Below, in pieces: positions 1 through 11,149 of a stretch of 64,000 nt of DNA (its first letter is position 1; each line of letters opens with the position of its first letter). The stretch lies in NCBI RefSeq assembly GCF_028476545.1, contig NW_026732732.1, positions 1 through 64,000 on the forward strand, read 5' to 3'. This DNA is from Physella acuta. Lineage: Eukaryota > Mollusca > Gastropoda > Physidae. Under the pieces are notes generated by a model. That model had not been told where the DNA came from and searched no databases. It saw only the letters and a list, made by a program, of their open reading frames with translations. The position numbers were made by a program, and so were the translations under genes.

Positions 1-309
1 AGATAACAAGGGTATCTCGTTTCAACCACTGTCATTAAAATCCAAATTTTGAAAATAAGAAAACAAAAAATAGTCACAAATAATACATTAAAAAAGGAAA
101 TATACGGAGCACTATTTTTATACACATGCTACGGCGGCCATTTTTTGACCGTGAAAATATGTTAGGGGAGTTCTATACTCTGTATACGAGAAAGTATAAC
201 AGAATCACAGTTGGAATTAAGAGAATTCTAATGAGTTACTTCAAATTATTACACGAGCAGCAAGTACAGTACTTCCCATTTACGTTAATACATTCAAATA
301 CACATAGTA
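1..309. other. AT-rich sequence with no recognised feature
   Basis: No splice-bounded exon, RNA gene or terminal repeat is visible. A 66-codon open frame at 126-326 is short, lacks a recognisable motif and is probably chance. Confidence 0.5.
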
Positions 310-824
310 ACAAAGATAATAGTTAATTTTTGTGCCTTGTCACCCCCCCCCCCCTCCCCTAATCACCAAACTGACACTGGTATTTGCATGTTTTTACCTT
401 TAAAAATGATTCCTAATACAATACTATAAATACAGTAATTTAAATATGGCACTATATAAAATATTATAAAGTGTCGTAAATACAGTATTATAGATACTTT
501 AGCCCTTATATTCATAGATATATTTGTATATGGAAAATGTAGGCTTTTATCCGCTCTTTTAAATATCATGTGAATTAATGAAATTAAATCCGAAACAAGA
601 ACTTTTTAAAAATGAATTCGCTTACTTTAATTTCTACTTATAAATTTAAATGTCCCAAGAAGAATAACCTACAAGTTTGCTCCCAAAAATGGCTAAATGT
701 ACAAAGAAATTCATAAATAATTTTGAGAAATAGAAAACATTGTTTACAGTGTAAATTAAAACAAAAATATTTTTAAGTCTTATAAAAATGATTTTTTAAA
801 ACTTTTGTTTTGTTATATTAAATT
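310..824 (+). repeat. Array unit body upstream of cassette A
   Basis: The stretch begins with a C-rich run and the CAAACTGACACTGGTA segment and continues with the conserved blocks CTTTATATTCATAGATA, TATGGAAAATGTAGG and CCAAGAAGAATAACC. The same blocks in the same order precede the other main cassettes. This copy lacks the long (TA)n tract found in most units at the CATAAATACAGTATTATA position. No coding potential is visible. Confidence 0.75.
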
Positions 825-963
825 AATATCAGGCTCAAGTTTTAGTTGCAAACGGCTAGCTGAATTAAAGAATTGAATTGTAGAGATGTTGAGAAAGTTC
901 AGTGTAAACAACGACGGGTTGTGCAAACTGTTTACAAAACACTCCGAGTCGCTCTGTTGTTTT
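825..963 (+). ncRNA. Guide-like cassette A (candidate small-RNA gene)
   Basis: Upstream conserved block with GGCTAGCTGAATTAAAG, then AAAGTTCAGTGTAAACAAC, then the variable 20-mer GACGGGTTGTGCAAACTGTT (913-932), then a diverged 3' block (ACACTCCGAGTCGCTCTG) and TTTT at 960-963. The variable segment matches no other copy. A reading frame happens to run through it (MLRKFSVNN and onward), but other copies have stops and 18/20-nt lengths, so coding is not conserved. Transcription is inferred, not seen. Confidence 0.4.
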
Positions 964-1016
964 AATTTATTTATAAAATAAAATAATTGAAAATAGTACA
1001 TACTCTTGGTCTAGGC

Positions 1017-1225
1017 CAGGGGTCGGCAACCTTTTGAAGCGGAAGAGCCAAAAGTTACAATTTTCAAAATTTCCCTGGTTTTAAAGAGCCACTAACATTT
1101 TTTTATATTTCAAATATTTTATTTTTTTATTAAGATTGTTAGTATTTGTTTAAGGAGCTGGAGAGCCGCATCTTGATATCAAAAGAGCCGCATGCGGCTC
1201 GCGAGCCGCAGGTTGCCGACCCCTG
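1017..1225. mobile_element. hAT-type MITE with 8-bp target duplication
   Basis: Terminal inverted repeats CAGGGGTCGGCAACC and GGTTGCCGACCCCTG bound a 209-bp element. It is flanked by the direct repeat GTCTAGGC at 1009-1016 and 1226-1233. TIR sequence and 8-bp duplication are those of the hAT superfamily. No transposase frame is present, so it is non-autonomous. Confidence 0.9.
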
Positions 1226-1233
1226 GTCTAGGC

Positions 1234-1825
1234 CACGGGTCGGCAACCTTTTGAGGAGTAAGAGCTAAAAGCTACAATTTACAAAATTTCCCAGTTTTTA
1301 AAGAGCCATTAATAATTGTTCTTCAATATTAAGGTATTTGATTAGGATTAGTTAAATAATTATTTTAAAATGGGTTTAAGTATGAAAAAATATTTATTTA
1401 TATAAAAACATACACATGTTTCGCACAAAACATAATAAAGTATTTCAACTAGTTCTTTTAGGATAATAAAATCCAATTATAAAACTATCCCTACCCAATT
1501 TAGAGGCTAATAACTATAAGAATATGCCACTTAAGTCAAATTAATGGAAGGCAAAAGATACAAAAATGCCTTCTGATTAAATTAACCTTTACTATTGAAA
1601 ATATTTTTTTTTTAAAAGTGCACTTTGGTAGTTGAAAGCATGGAACCACTGCCACGGGGCTGGCCACATCACAGTTTTGGAGCTGGGCCTTGTGTCCATT
1701 CAACACGGCTTTACCTGCCAAGTATAACAACACGAAGGTTACATCAACATTTTTACATTTAGTTAATCGTGTTCTGGACAAGTTAGTGTAACATTTTATG
1801 GACCACGTTTGGGAGGCATGAGTCA
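1234..1825. mobile_element. hAT-type element, one end only, abutting the MITE
   Basis: Begins CACGGGTCGGCAACC directly after the 8-bp repeat of the preceding MITE, and continues through blocks shared with the hAT copies at 17639, 49783, 59853 and 61613, for example AACTAGTTCTTTTAGGATAA and GAAAGCATGGAACCACTGCC. The opposite end is not found here, so it is truncated or joined to other sequence. The right limit is approximate. Confidence 0.7.
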
Positions 1826-2163
1826 AAGTTGTTTTTTTTTATTCTATTTTAAAAGATATAATCTAAGACTTTAGTTTAAATATCACATTTTATTTGTACA
1901 AGTTCGACACAATTAAAACTGAATTTGATGTTTTCTCATTACCGGAAATCTGATAATCCAATCTGATTAATATCGAATCACAGATACTGAATCACATCAA
2001 TACGAAATAACTCAAAATTGCTGACATACAAATCTGGCGATCACTGCATCAGACAATTATTACATAAGGGAGACGGAAGTTTTCAAGAAAGACATTTGTC
2101 CAAATGCCGTTTGTCCTAAGGCCGTCTTCCCGAATGGGACAAATCAGTACCTTCCTACCCTCC

Positions 2164-2390
2164 TCTTGTGAGATTACATATCTTGATAGCGAACATGTTC
2201 TTATAACATCTTGTGAGATTACATATTTTGATAGCGAGCATGTTCTTATAACATCTTGTGAGATTACATATTTTGATAGCGGGCATGTTCTTATAACATC
2301 TTGTAAGATTACATATCTTGATAGCGAACATGTTCTTATAACATATTGTGATATTACATATCTTGATAGCGAGCATGTTCTTATAAAACA
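2164..2390 (+). repeat. 45-bp tandem repeat, five copies
   Basis: Five near-identical copies of a 45-bp unit containing TTGTGAGATTACATAT, TTGATAGCGA and CATGTTCTTATAACAT. The unit derives from the array body, which carries single versions (GATTACATACCTTGATAGCG near 23.63 kb). Both strands stay open because the period is a multiple of three; this is not evidence of a protein. Confidence 0.9.
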
Positions 2391-2459
2391 CAGGGCAGAC
2401 AGCTGACAAGTGTAATAAAAGTATTTCAGGTTTGATTGAACTATTTATCTAAGGTAAGT

Positions 2460-2954
2460 GCAATGTTAAATTACTTTAAGAAAAAGAATTGTCTGTATTC
2501 GAACGCCTTTAAAAACAGCACCAAACTAGCAATGTTATTTTATTTATGAATGATGTAAAAGTTTGCTTTAAACACCTAGCCACATATTTGACAAACAAAA
2601 TACAAACTATGAAACATTTTCCCCACTTTCGCCTTTATATTCACAGATACATTAGTATATGGAAAATGTAGGCCTATATCTTGCTCATTTAAATTTTCTG
2701 AGGAATTAAAGTAATTATATCCGAATAAAGAACATTTATTTAATTAATTCGCCTACGTAAATTTTCATTTATACATTTACATTAACCAAGAAGGATAACC
2801 TACAACTTTGATCCCAAAAAAGGTTACATGTACAAAGAAATTCATAAATAATTTAGAAAAATATAAAACATTGTTTAAAGTGTAAATTAAAACAATAATT
2901 TTCTAAATGTCTTCTAAAAAGGATTGCATAGGCTTTATTTTGTAATTTTAAATT
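2460..2954 (+). repeat. Array unit body upstream of cassette B
   Basis: Carries the CGAACGCC...AACAGCA, CATATTTGACAAACAAA, TTTATATTCACAGATAC and AACCAAGAAGGATAACC blocks in the standard order, closest to the bodies before cassettes H and K. No gene is visible. Confidence 0.75.
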
Positions 2955-3100
2955 ATTATCAGGCTCAAGTTTTAATTGCAAATCGCTAGCTGAATTAAAA
3001 AAATGTCTTGAAGACATGATGAGAAAGTTCAGTTTTAACAATATTCATCGTCCATGTACTTGACACAACACTCCGTGTAACCCTGTTGCTTTCATTTATT
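2955..3100 (+). ncRNA. Guide-like cassette B (candidate small-RNA gene)
   Basis: The conserved upstream block ends AGTTTTAACAAT at 3042. The variable segment ATTCATCGTCCATGTACT (3043-3060) is 18 nt, two shorter than most. TGACACAACACTCCGTGTAA follows. The T run is interrupted (GCTTTC), so if it is a Pol III gene its terminator is weakened. Confidence 0.35.
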
Positions 3101-3144
3101 TAAAAAGAAAATAATTGAAAATAGTACATAATCTAGGTCCTAGG

Positions 3145-3375
3145 CAGTGGCGTCGCCAGGTTTGGTGTACCCCACTCCGAACAATAAATATATAGCCATC
3201 AGAACCAGTTACACGTGAATTATAGACCTATATTTTTGTAATGCTATACTTATTTGAGAAAAATATTTTATAAAAAAATGTCATGAAAACTTTTTAATAA
3301 CAAGCTTTTATATAATAATGCACTATAAAGGAGAAAATAAATTATACACTACTATTTAAATTACCATAAAGAAAA
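3145..3375 (+). mobile_element. Repeat beginning CAGTGGCGTCGCCAGG, truncated
   Basis: Starts at the GGTCCTAGG position of the unit where other units carry a hAT element. Copies start at the same unit position at 16589, 52948 and 57950. The end resembles hAT/MITE termini, but a matching opposite end is not visible, so the family is unassigned. It is cut by the MULE at about 3376. Confidence 0.6.
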
Positions 3376-3471
3376 GGCGGTTTGTCAACGGGTGTTTGAT
3401 CACAAGCGCTGTGTCCGGCTTTGATCATAGGTGTTTTGTCCACATAGGGTCTTTGATCTCAGGTGGCGAAA

Positions 3472-3807
3472 AGTACAAACCTGCCTTGAGTCCAGTTGAA
3501 ATTTGGAATCAAATACACACGATTGGCGATGTAGCACGAACAATTAACATTTGTGAAGGATGGCATTACAGTCTTCAGTCTCTCATCCAATGTACTCACC
3601 CAACAATGTGGCGTTTCCTTGAAGGTCTAAAGATGGACTGCACACGGCAAAAGACAACTTTCTTGCTAGTTGTCGCAGGGGCATAGCTACACAGCAGAGA
3701 AGCGATACAAGATGCTGCACGAAAAAGAACAACGTGCTGTCCAGACATATGGTCAAACAGATGTACTGACATATTTGCGTGCGATAGCACATCTGTCATT
3801 CAGTTAA
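3472..3807 (+). pseudogene. MULE transposase C-terminal remnant
   Basis: The frame from about 3472 reads PVEIWNQIHTIGDVART, CEGWHYSLQSLIQC and HPTMWRFLEGLK, matching the C-terminal signature of MULE transposases (NNAVEGWH...HPxIWRFLEALKKEQ). After the first frame stops at 3686, a second frame continues with RYKMLHEKEQRAVQ and TYLRAIAHLS, ending at a stop at 3805-3807. There is therefore at least one frameshift, and the N-terminal and catalytic DDE regions are absent. It is non-functional. Confidence 0.75.
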
Positions 3808-4164
3808 CCATTTTAAGTATTATTTCTTTGACTACATTGTTGGCAAGTTTTGTATAATTTTTTATCCTTTATATGTGCTATGTATTTTCAAGTACATCTG
3901 CATTATTTATTTGTGAAACTTGTTATATGTCGCATTATTTGTGTTCCAAATAAATCTATGAGGCTTTGCACCAGCCTTTATGTTGAGACTAAAATATAGT
4001 TTTTGACTTTTTTTAATACGTGTAAATTTATATTAACGTGCTCTCAGGAAACATGCATACAATCGTATTAATTGTATCACATCTATGATCAAAGCCGGAC
4101 ACAGCACTTGTGATGAAACACCCGTTGATAGACCACCTGTGATCAAAGACCCTCTGCTAAGAAA

Positions 4165-4335
4165 ACACCTGTGGTCAAACCCCCTATGGTCAAACCCCCT
4201 ATGGTCAAACCCCCTATGGTCAAAGCACCGCTATGGTCAAACCCCCTATGGTCAAAGTCCCTATGGTCAAAGCTCCGCTGTGGTCAAGCCCCTATGGTCA
4301 AACCCCCAATGGTCAAAGCACCTGTGGTTAAAGCA
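4165..4335 (+). repeat. Minisatellite of ATGGTCAAACCCCCT units
   Basis: About ten imperfect 15-bp copies, with variants at CAAAGCACC and CAAAGTCCC, form the inner part of the MULE right arm. The MVKPP-like frame is a by-product of the 15-bp period. Confidence 0.85.
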
Positions 4336-4428
4336 CCTAGGACCGCAAAAGTCGAAGTCTTACAGTAACTGGTGTGTTTTCTGCTCATGCACGTGCAAGT
4401 GACGTGTCCAACGTGAGCTGTGTGCTGG

Positions 4429-6458
4429 GGTTCCATGACAAATGATCTCAGGACAAATGATCTCAGACAAAATATCTCAGACAAAATATCTCACGGACAA
4501 ATGATCTCAGGACAAATGATCTCAGGACAAATGATCTCAAGGACAAATGATCTCACGGACAAAAGATACCAGGACAAAATATATCAGGACAAATGATACC
4601 ATGGACAAATGGTATCAGACAAAATATCTCAGACAAAATATCTCACAGTAAAATTTTAATAGTATGTACGATGATTTTAGTTGATTTGAACTTTTTTTTC
4701 ATTGACTGTCAATATGGTTTTGTTTACTTTTTACGCATAATAATTGTGAGTCAAATGAATTTGTTAAACTTAACAAACATCGAAAGATGTATTACACTTA
4801 ATCTTTCTTATAGCATTTGATTTGAAAAATTAAAAATTAAAACAAACTTACTCCTGAAAGGTATAATAAATGATAATGTATAAAACAAATAAAGTAACGT
4901 TAGCTATACAACATTTATGTTCAAAACACGCGAAATATTTTTAAAAAATGTGAATGGGTCTTCAGGTTCGTAACGTAAAACTATTGTTTTTATTTTTATT
5001 TTATCATCAACACAAACGAAACGCTTACGTTTCTATGCCGGCAGGTACATTGTTATGATCAGACCTTTCCAACTCTATGTTATCATGTATTGTGTGAACT
5101 CTTGCTCGACACTTCACATTTCTAACTTCACATTTCCAAATCTCTTTGCCTGCTGCTCCACTTCTGGCTTTTATAAACAGAATACTGCTTTGTTTGCATG
5201 CACACTACGACAAACGTAGCTCCGCAATGACCGCTGTCGTTTAAATAAGCATTTGTCACCTGATCACTAAGGTGTGACCGACGCATAACTATTAACTTTA
5301 GATGCTAGTTGTATTGTTCATGGAGGGCAGATATCTTTCCCTTAAGGCATGTCTCTGCCGTCAAAGCGGGCGGCCACCTTGATACGAAGGTATGTCTTTA
5401 TTGTTATTTCATTCCCTTTGATCTAGTTTCGTCCACCTGACATGGTAGGATTGTCTCATGTTTTGCAAACGCACCTACGTTGTCTATCGCAAAAAAAAAT
5501 TAAATTTTCGCATACTATATTAGTGATCTTAGTATTAAAATGTTTAGTGCAATATGACAAATTTTTGTGGTAAACGATTCTTAAAATTATTATAAAGTCC
5601 TATAAACAATATTCAATATAGTACACAATACCATATGACAGTCAATAAAAAAAATGTTCCGATCAACTAAAATCATCCAATACACTATTAAAATTTTGCT
5701 GTGAGATATTTTGTCTGAGATATTTTGTCTGAGATCATTTGTCCATGGTATCATTTGTCCTGGTATGTTTTGTCTTGGTATCTTTTGTCCGTGAGATCAT
5801 TTGTCCTTGAGATCATTTGTCCTGAGATCATTTGTCCTGAGATCATTTGTCCGTGAGATATTTTGTCTGAGATATTTTGTCTGAGATCATTTGTCCTTGA
5901 GATCATTTGTCCTGAGATCATTTGTCCTGAGATCATTTGTCCGTGAGATATTTTGTCTGAGATATTTTGTCTGAGATCATTTGTCCTTGAGATCATTTGT
6001 CCTGAGATCATTTGTCCTGAGATCATTTGTCCGTGAGATATTTTGTCTGAGATATTTTGTCTGAGATCATTTGTCCTTGAGATCATTTGTCCTGAGATCA
6101 TTTGTCCTGAGATCATTTGTCCGTGAGATATTTTGTCTGAGATATTTTGTCTGAGATCATTTGTCCTTGAGATCATTTGTCCTGAGATCATTTGTCCTGA
6201 GATCATTTGTCCGTGAGATATTTTGTCTGAGATATTTTGTCTGAGATCATTTGTCCTTGAGATCATTTGTCCTGAGATCATTTGTCCTGAGATCATTTGT
6301 CCGTGAGATATTTTGTCTGAGATATTTTGTCTGAGATCATTTGTCCTTGAGATCATTTGTCCTGAGATCATTTGTCCTGAGATCATTTGTCCGTGAGATA
6401 TTTTGTCTGAGATATTTTGTCTGAGATCATTTGTCCTGAGATCATTTGTCCTGTCACC
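4429..6458. mobile_element. Foldback element with 9-bp target duplication
   Basis: The arms are inverted copies: the left arm carries ACAAATGATCTCAGG repeats, then AAAATTTTAATAGT and GATTTTAGTTGAT; the right arm has the reverse complement (ATCAACTAAAATCATCC at about 5665, then the repeat block). Ends are GGTTCCATGACAAATG and CATTTGTCCTGTCACC. The direct repeat GTGTGCTGG flanks it at 4420-4428 and 6459-6467, a 9-bp duplication typical of Mutator-like elements. No transposase is seen. Confidence 0.85.
5700..6451 (-). repeat. Homogeneous 90-bp tandem array in the foldback right arm
   Basis: About seven copies of a 90-bp higher-order unit built from GAGATATTTTGTCT and GAGATCATTTGTCC subunits. 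Copies between 5851 and 6420 look identical. The left arm holds only about 210 bp of the same subunits, so the right arm expanded recently. The 211-codon minus-strand open frame (MISGQ and NDLRQNISDK repeats) follows from the period being divisible by three. Confidence 0.9.
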
Positions 6459-6535
6459 GTGTGCTGGTGGACGTGCCTAAAGTCCCCATGGAGGAGCGGA
6501 GGATTGTCCAGAAGCTTCGATGGGTCATGTGGTGA

Positions 6536-7500
6536 CGTCACATAAAAACAAATGTTTATATTATTTATGAGCTGTCATGAAGAATGTATAGATATTGTCA
6601 CAAAAAAAACAGTGCCTAGAAGTGTGACGTATTTTATGAATGACTCCAAAATTTTGTAGTCTATGAGTGGCTGCTGTTGATGTAAAGAATTTAATGAAAG
6701 TTATAGTCAAGCAAAAGGATGAAAGAATGTTCATTTATCTGAATTAAAAATATTTGAACATTTCCTAATCTGATTGTTAGGTCTCTGTTACAATGAATCA
6801 ACCTACAGTAGTTGATTGGCCAGTCTGGGGATTAAGTTTGAACGGGACCCTTAATCTGACCCCGGCATTGGCATGTTTTTATATTTTACGGCACTTTTGT
6901 CTGTGCATGAAAGCCTGATGTACGTATACACAGTTACCCTGTACTGCACTATGAATACGGTACTTTAAATGAAGAAAAATGCGGTAAATAAAAATACGGT
7001 ATTATAAATAAATACAACATAAATAAATGTAGCCGGTCCCCAAACACGAAGTCCACGAATCACTAATTTATTCTTTAATTTGAATAAAATCCAAATTCTG
7101 CAATGTTTTTTCTTCTTATTTTTTTTATACGGGTCGTCCTTAAAAAACGTCACACTTTTTTTTTCAGGATTTTAAAATCCACTCTTCCCCACCGTCACAC
7201 CTCGTCACAAAAACCCAAACCCCTCCTAAAATTACGTCACACCGCAGCATACCATCACCACCCCCCCCCCCCCCCCCCTGACCCCGGCATTGGCATGTTT
7301 TTATATTTTACGGCACTTTTTTCTGTGCCTGAAAGCCTGATGTACGTATACACAGTTACCCTATAATGCACTATAAATACGGTACTTTAAATGCAGAAAA
7401 ATGCGGTAACCAAATACGGTATTATAAATAAATACGGTACTCTAAATTGGTACTATAAATATGCAATAAATACAATAAGTATTTAGGCTTTATAGTAACT
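6536..7500 (+). repeat. Array module following the kelch exon
   Basis: Contains GAGCTGTCATGAAGAATG, AATAAATGTAGCCGGTCCCC and a poly-C run, and two partial copies of the TGACCCCGGCATTGGCATG segment (about 6860 and 7280). The same module follows the kelch exon at 39.82 and 63.05 kb. No open frame of note. Confidence 0.7.
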
Positions 7501-8313
7501 GAAAATATTAAATCCCACAAATCATCGAATCTAATTAACACATGATAAACATCGAATCTAACATGTCGGATATCGAATCTAACTACTAGATCGATACTAC
7601 TGAACCTGCATTAAATTAATCACTGCAAAGATTGCGTACATTGATAGCGTAAGCGAACATGTTTTTTTTTTTTAAATATTGACAGTTTTTTTATAGAATC
7701 TCGGTTCAGGTTTAACTCTTTATGTTAATGTTAAATTACTAATGGAAGAGATAAGCAATACAATATTAGTTATTCATTATTATGTTAATTTTCAGGGACA
7801 AATGTGTTCTACAAAGGGTTAAAACGGTACTGTAGAGAAGACAAGGAAGTGTCTGTATTCGAACGCCTCTAAAAACAGCATCAAACTAGCAATGTTATTT
7901 TATTCACGAAAGATGTCAAAGTTTGATTTAACAACATAGCCAATTATTTACAAACAAAATACAAACTAAGAAACATTTTTCCCACTTTAGCCTTTATATT
8001 TATAGATACATGTGTATATGGAAAATATAGGCCTATATCTTGCTTATTTAAATTTTAGATGAATTTTAGATGAATTAATGTAATTATATCCGAATCAAGA
8101 AAATGTACTTAATTAATTCGCCTACGCTCATTTCCATTTATAAATTTACATTAACCAAGAAGGATAACCTATAACTTTGATCCCAAACATGGCTACATGT
8201 GCAAAGAAATTCATAAATAATTTTGAAAAATATAAAACATTGTAAATTAAAATAAAAATATTTTTAAGTCTTATAAAAATGATTGCCCAACATTGGTTTT
8301 GTAAATTTAAATT
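7501..8313 (+). repeat. Array unit body upstream of cassette C
   Basis: Standard body with ATCGAATCTAACTACTAG, TTGATAGCGTAAGCG, CGAACGCCTCTAAAAACAGC and CCAAGAAGGATAACC. It is visibly the closest relative of the body before cassette I. Confidence 0.75.
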
Positions 8314-8438
8314 ATTATCAGGCTCAAGTTTTAATTGCAAACAGCTAGCTGATTTAAAGAATTGTCTTGTAGACATGAGGAAAAAAGTTCAGTATTAACA
8401 ATAGTCTTTTTTCAGCCATTGTGGAAGCATACTCCGTC
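8314..8438 (+). repeat. Guide-like cassette C, interrupted after the variable segment
   Basis: The variable 20-mer AGTCTTTTTTCAGCCATTGT (8403-8422) lies between AGTATTAACAAT and GGAAGCATACTCCGTC. An A-rich tract (8439-8490) then replaces the end of the 3' block, which resumes as GTTTTAATT at 8491. The variable segment contains six T in a row, which would be a Pol III stop, so this copy is a poor candidate for an active gene. Confidence 0.6.
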
Positions 8439-8510
8439 AAAAAATAAAAAAAATAAAAAAAAAATTAAAAAAAATAAATAAAAAAAAAAAGTTTTAATTA
8501 AATAAATAAA

Positions 8511-8884
8511 TCTTTCCCCTCATCTTTCACACTGCAACCATTTGAAAACTCAATGCGACCACTACAACACCCTTCCAACTAGTCAACTCAAGTTGTTTCC
8601 CTACATAGAAAATGCCTTCACTGTCCCATTGACCCTCTCTAAAAAATTTCCTTTCCTCTCCCCACCCAGACTTCTGACACTTTCATTTGACCTTCACCCC
8701 TTTTACTGTCATCCTTTGCAATTTTTTTATAATCAAATACATGACATCATGTAAATATTCATTATGTACATTTGCAAAACCTTTCGTTTTCTTTTGGTGT
8801 TCAAAATTATGTTAAAAATTTGATGTTGATGTACTTGTTTTAATTGCAAATAAAAGTATTTAAAAATAAAAATAAAAAAAAAAA

Positions 8885-8915
<31 letters not shown>

Positions 8916-8925
8916 AAAATAAATG
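8511..8925 (+). pseudogene. Retrocopy of an mRNA 3' end (unidentified gene)
   Basis: Non-repeat sequence from CTTTCCCCTCATC to ATTGCAAATAAAAGTA, ending in a long A-rich tail and lying between AATAAATAAAT-like repeats. The same mRNA end was copied again in reverse orientation at 31834-32120. It contains only short frames, so it is probably 3' UTR. Confidence 0.7.
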
Positions 8926-9031
8926 AATTAAACGTGAACTAGTTTTTTCCATTAAGGAAATTCAAAAAATTAAAATTTGAGTATAAAATTTTTTGTTCTA
9001 AAACTTTGTTTAACATACTTAATTTTTAATT

Positions 9032-9137
9032 GGACGATAAATTTAAATAAATGGCTAGCTGAATAAAAAAAAAATAATTTTCATATATTTAAAAATTTAG
9101 TTTTATCAATGTTGTGTCTGTTCTGAATGTTTGGGTT
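9032..9137 (+). ncRNA. Second-type cassette P1
   Basis: Upstream block ATGGCTAGCTGAATAAAA, a TATA-like TCATATATTTAAAA about 25-30 bp before the start position, then TTTTATCAAT and the 20-mer GTTGTGTCTGTTCTGAATGT (9111-9130). The 20-mer is identical in P2 and P3. A hAT element has inserted at 9138 just after it. Confidence 0.35.
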
Positions 9138-11149
9138 CAGGGGCGGAACTACAGTGCCGCCAGACCCCGCAATGCGGGGGGGCCCAGACCGATTGGGGGC
9201 CCAAAAATCCTGGCTAAATTATTTAAAAAAAAAAAAAAATTAGGTGGAGGTCGAGTTATCTTTCTTCTACAGTTACAAACAAACACGATAGTCGGCAAAC
9301 GTCTTTGATAAAAATGCACAGACTATATAGCTCGAGAGACCGCCAGACATAAAGTCAACTTCAAAGACGCAGCCTACCGTTCTTTTTAGTGGCGTCGATT
9401 AGGAGAACAAAAAAGCATTGTTATATTGTTTACATTATTAAAATACATATCTATGATTGTGTGTTTAAACTACTGGCCTGAATTCTACAAAAAATATAAT
9501 TATTTATTTCGATCTCGTACATTTATAATTGCGTTCATTTTTACTTTAACAACTGTATCAATAAACTTGTAAAAGTTTAAGTTATCTCCATTCAGCGAAG
9601 CATCTGAAATTTGACTGTGCCGGTACACTTTGAAATCGGGCTGGGGAAATGTTGCGGCGACTATCCTGGTCTTCTAGACGACCGGAAAAAGTCGGCACTA
9701 TTGATGTAGATGTTCATCGGCGCTTTCTTGTCCCCTTCCAATGAACCTTCCCAACTCTCTCCCCTGCCCCCTCTCACCCCTACCCCTCACCTCTACCCCT
9801 CACCACACCCTTAATCTTACAATAAGATGTAATGCATAGATTAACGAACCGTCTATGAACTACTGAACTGTAAACTGACCACTCCTGCACATTTTGTTAA
9901 AGACACTAGTCAGTAGTTGTTCATTTACCTGATGAACATGGGCGGAACTACAGTCCCTCCAGTCCCCGCAATGCGCGGGGGGGGGGGGGGGGGGGGGGGC
10001 AGGCCGTTTAGGGGCCCACCCACGGCTGACCAAAATTAATATTTTTTTAAATTTTGAATTTAATTTTCGTGCATTTTTGCCTTAATATTTGGTTTGTAAA
10101 AGAAAAACACTAGCTGCGGTACGATTATCTTTATTTTACAGTCACTATACCACGCTCTTCCGCAACAGATAAAATCCATTACACAAACTACAGTGTAAAA
10201 TATAGGCAACTCTTCAAATTTGAATGACTTCTTTGACTCGTTGCCCCCCACCTCTTTAATAGCTAAATAGAGGACACGTAACTGTTTAACCGATCCTCCA
10301 AAGTGTACTGTCGCGGATTAGGCAGGGGATGGGGACCAAAAGGGGGGTTCAAAAATTGTCGATTTTTTTTTTACATATTTTAAACAGTTATTTATAGTTG
10401 TATTTTTTAACCATTGTCAAGGCCGAGTTCTATTTCCCTACAATCAAACACACGCTGTCGTCGGCAAAATTCTTTTTAAAAAACAACAAAGTCCATAGCA
10501 CGAAAAGCCGCTACATATGAAGTGGGCTTTCGTCTTTGCGGCATTGGTAAGGGACCCGAAATCCATTGTACATTTTTCAATGTTAATGTGTTTGTGATAG
10601 TGGTTGAATTTGTATCTTGCATCCTACAAATAATAAAAAAATAATATAATACTATACTAGAAACTTCAGTTTTATATATGGTTAGTTGTTTTTGCTTTTA
10701 CGAGAAATATCATAGTAAACTTTTAAAGTCTATACTTGGAATAATCTCCCCTGAGTAAGTTTTACAATGGGCGATGCTGACGTACATAGATCAAGGCGTT
10801 TTGTTGTCGCTTTCAAGTTTTTTTTCCGAGCCGACCCCTATCCCACCCCTCTTTCTCAACCTCACAAGTATCGAGGAGATAAATGTATCGTTTATGAACT
10901 ACTTCCTAACCGTACGATTCAACACTTCAGCACATTTTGTCAGACACTAGACAGCACTAGATCTAGATCTAGTCAACAGATATTAATTTACTTTCATAGT
11001 ATTAGGCACATCTAATTCACAAAACAGGACAGGTAAGATTATTTTTATATAATTATTTAGAAATTAATTACGTTTAGAATTAATTGAACATTATTAATAG
11101 TCAATTACTATTTATAAATGACGTCATAGAGGTGGGGGTGTGTGAGGGT

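Larger units (their letters stand above)
3376..4344 (+). mobile_element. MULE-like DNA transposon with long inverted ends
   Basis: The left end (GGCGGTTTGTCAACGGGTG, then GTGTCCGGCTTTGATCAT) reappears in reverse complement from 4085 (ATGATCAAAGCCGGACACAG). The right arm is expanded by a tandem repeat. The interior holds a Mutator-like transposase C-terminal remnant. The right boundary is supported by the uninterrupted GCAAAAGTCGAAGTC site at 39.67 kb. A target duplication was not identified. Confidence 0.7.
4399..6535 (+). pseudogene. Last exon of a kelch-like gene, split by a foldback element
   Basis: Exon pieces at 4399-4428 and 6459-6535 read DVSNVSCVL and then VDVPKVPMEERRIVQKLRWV followed by MW-stop, once the 9-bp duplicated site is counted once. 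The same exon is uninterrupted at 39722-39819 and 62956-63053. The acceptor reads GCAA here instead of GCAG, so splicing would probably fail even without the insertion. No upstream exon is present beside it. Confidence 0.6.

Noticed and set aside
860-920. Hammerhead ribozyme suggested by GATGAGAAAG before the core
   Set aside because: No CTGATGAG core or paired stems around it, and the motif is not kept in the E/G/O subgroup (GATAAGAAAG).
825-963. miRNA precursor family
   Set aside because: I see no complementary arm for the variable segment in its unit. The stem is confined to the constant 3' block.
897-1000. A peptide gene through the core (MLRKFSVNN... in cassette A; MMRKFSFNN in B)
   Set aside because: Core lengths of 18 and 20 nt break any common frame, D, H, J and K have early stops, and the downstream block is conserved as nucleotides in different frames.
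5751-6386. 211-codon minus-strand protein of MISGQ/NDLRQNISDK repeats
   Set aside because: It is a translation of the 90-bp satellite; the period is divisible by three and no initiation or splicing context is seen.
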